Below are positions 4,871 through 5,212 of a DNA stretch of 5,212 nt, one piece after another. This stretch comes from Acidobacteriota bacterium (GTDB lineage Bacteria; Acidobacteriota; Polarisedimenticolia; Gp22-AA2). A program made the position numbers and the translations under genes. The first letter of the stretch is position 1; each line of letters opens with the position of its first letter. The stretch spans positions 1-5,212 of the forward strand of contig JACQNT010000231.1 in NCBI GenBank assembly GCA_016202915.1, given 5' to 3'. The notes beneath the pieces are model-generated. The model was not told the DNA's origin. It saw only the letters and a list, made by a program, of their open reading frames with translations, and did no database searches.

Positions 4871-5212
4871 GAGGGGCCGCGTCTGAGACAACCCCACTCT
4901 CTGGTGGCGGCTGCTCCGCCTCGCGGGGGACGGCGTCGCCGCGCTGGGCTGGTCACAGACCGCCCACCGGCGCGGCGCGCCTCGGGTCTCCCTCACCCGG
5001 CCGCGTGCACTGCGCGCGGCCACGGGCTCGGTCCGAGATGCCCCCACGGCGCGAAGCGGCCGCCACCGGACCATGGAAGCAGCTCCCGCGGCCCGGCTTA
5101 GCCGGCTCACGGTACTTTCGATTCCACGACCGAAGGGGTCACCGTATCCAGGTTGCTTGAGCAGGGAGGGGTGCGGGGGGCAGCGCCTCGGGCCCGCGGG
5201 GCCCTCTCGCAG
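4871..5212. other. GC-rich stretch without a supportable gene
   Basis: No protein family is recognisable on either strand. One minus frame is open from the window edge (5212) down to a stop at 4805, but its arginine- and serine-rich translation looks like GC-driven noise. A plus frame after a TAG at 5099-5101 stays open to the edge (its translation includes DSTTEGVTVSRLLEQGG) but has no clear start or ribosome site. Several inverted repeats occur: GGCCGCG/CGCGGCC (4999-5005 with 5015-5021), CCGGC/GCCGG (5093-5097 with 5101-5105) and GGGCCC/GGGCCC (5190-5195 with 5199-5204). Confidence 0.4.

Noticed and set aside
5105..5135. A tRNA T-arm, suggested by TTTCGATTCC at 5116-5125
   Set aside because: The flanking five-base arms do not pair, and there is no anticodon arm or acceptor stem at the right distances on either strand.
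4805..5212. Minus-strand open frame reaching from the window edge to 4805 as the end of a gene
   Set aside because: The frame is free of stops for 135 codons, but the translation shows no domain, is rich in R, S, P and A, and runs through the RNA promoter and ribosome-pairing segment.
1..5212. CRISPR array, insertion sequence or other mobile element
   Set aside because: I see no regularly spaced repeats, transposase or integrase motifs, or paired terminal repeats with target duplications.

Overview
The window is strongly GC-rich bacterial DNA with compact genes and GC-ending codons. No ribosomal or other marker gene fixes the lineage. The mix of genes (chromate transporter, stand-alone SWIB protein, Yip1-family membrane protein, M20 peptidase with a GSAM-like aminotransferase) would fit a GC-rich soil, sediment or metagenome-derived bacterium such as an acidobacterium or deltaproteobacterium-like lineage. 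That placement is a guess.

Layout. Positions 1-657 (+) hold the C-terminal half of a ChrA chromate transporter, cut by the window edge. Positions 658-889 are non-coding and contain two inverted repeats, one a perfect 11-bp stem. Positions 890-1162 (+) encode a 90-residue SWIB-domain protein, followed by a 13-bp hairpin that probably ends its transcript. Positions 1233-1913 (+) encode a Yip1-family membrane protein. It converges, with only 21 bases between stop codons, on a two-gene minus-strand operon. That operon is read from 4460 down to 1935: a class III PLP aminotransferase of the glutamate-1-semialdehyde aminomutase type, then an M20/CPG2-type zinc peptidase whose ribosome site overlaps the aminotransferase stop codon. 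The pair probably handles one amino-acid or N-acyl/peptide substrate, but the substrate cannot be read from the sequence.

The most interesting part is 4611-4870 on the minus strand, upstream of that operon. In one orientation it has a sigma-70-like promoter (TTGAAG, 17 bases, TAGATT), an 18-base segment able to pair with the 3' end of 16S rRNA far beyond an ordinary Shine-Dalgarno, a 20-codon ORF, several small hairpins, and a strong branched intrinsic terminator with a six-T tract. Together these describe a transcription unit of about 225 nt: either a small structured RNA (or a small mRNA) of its own, or a leader/attenuator for the aminotransferase-peptidase operon. I do not recognise it as a known RNA family. 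Positions 4871-5212 hold no gene I can support.
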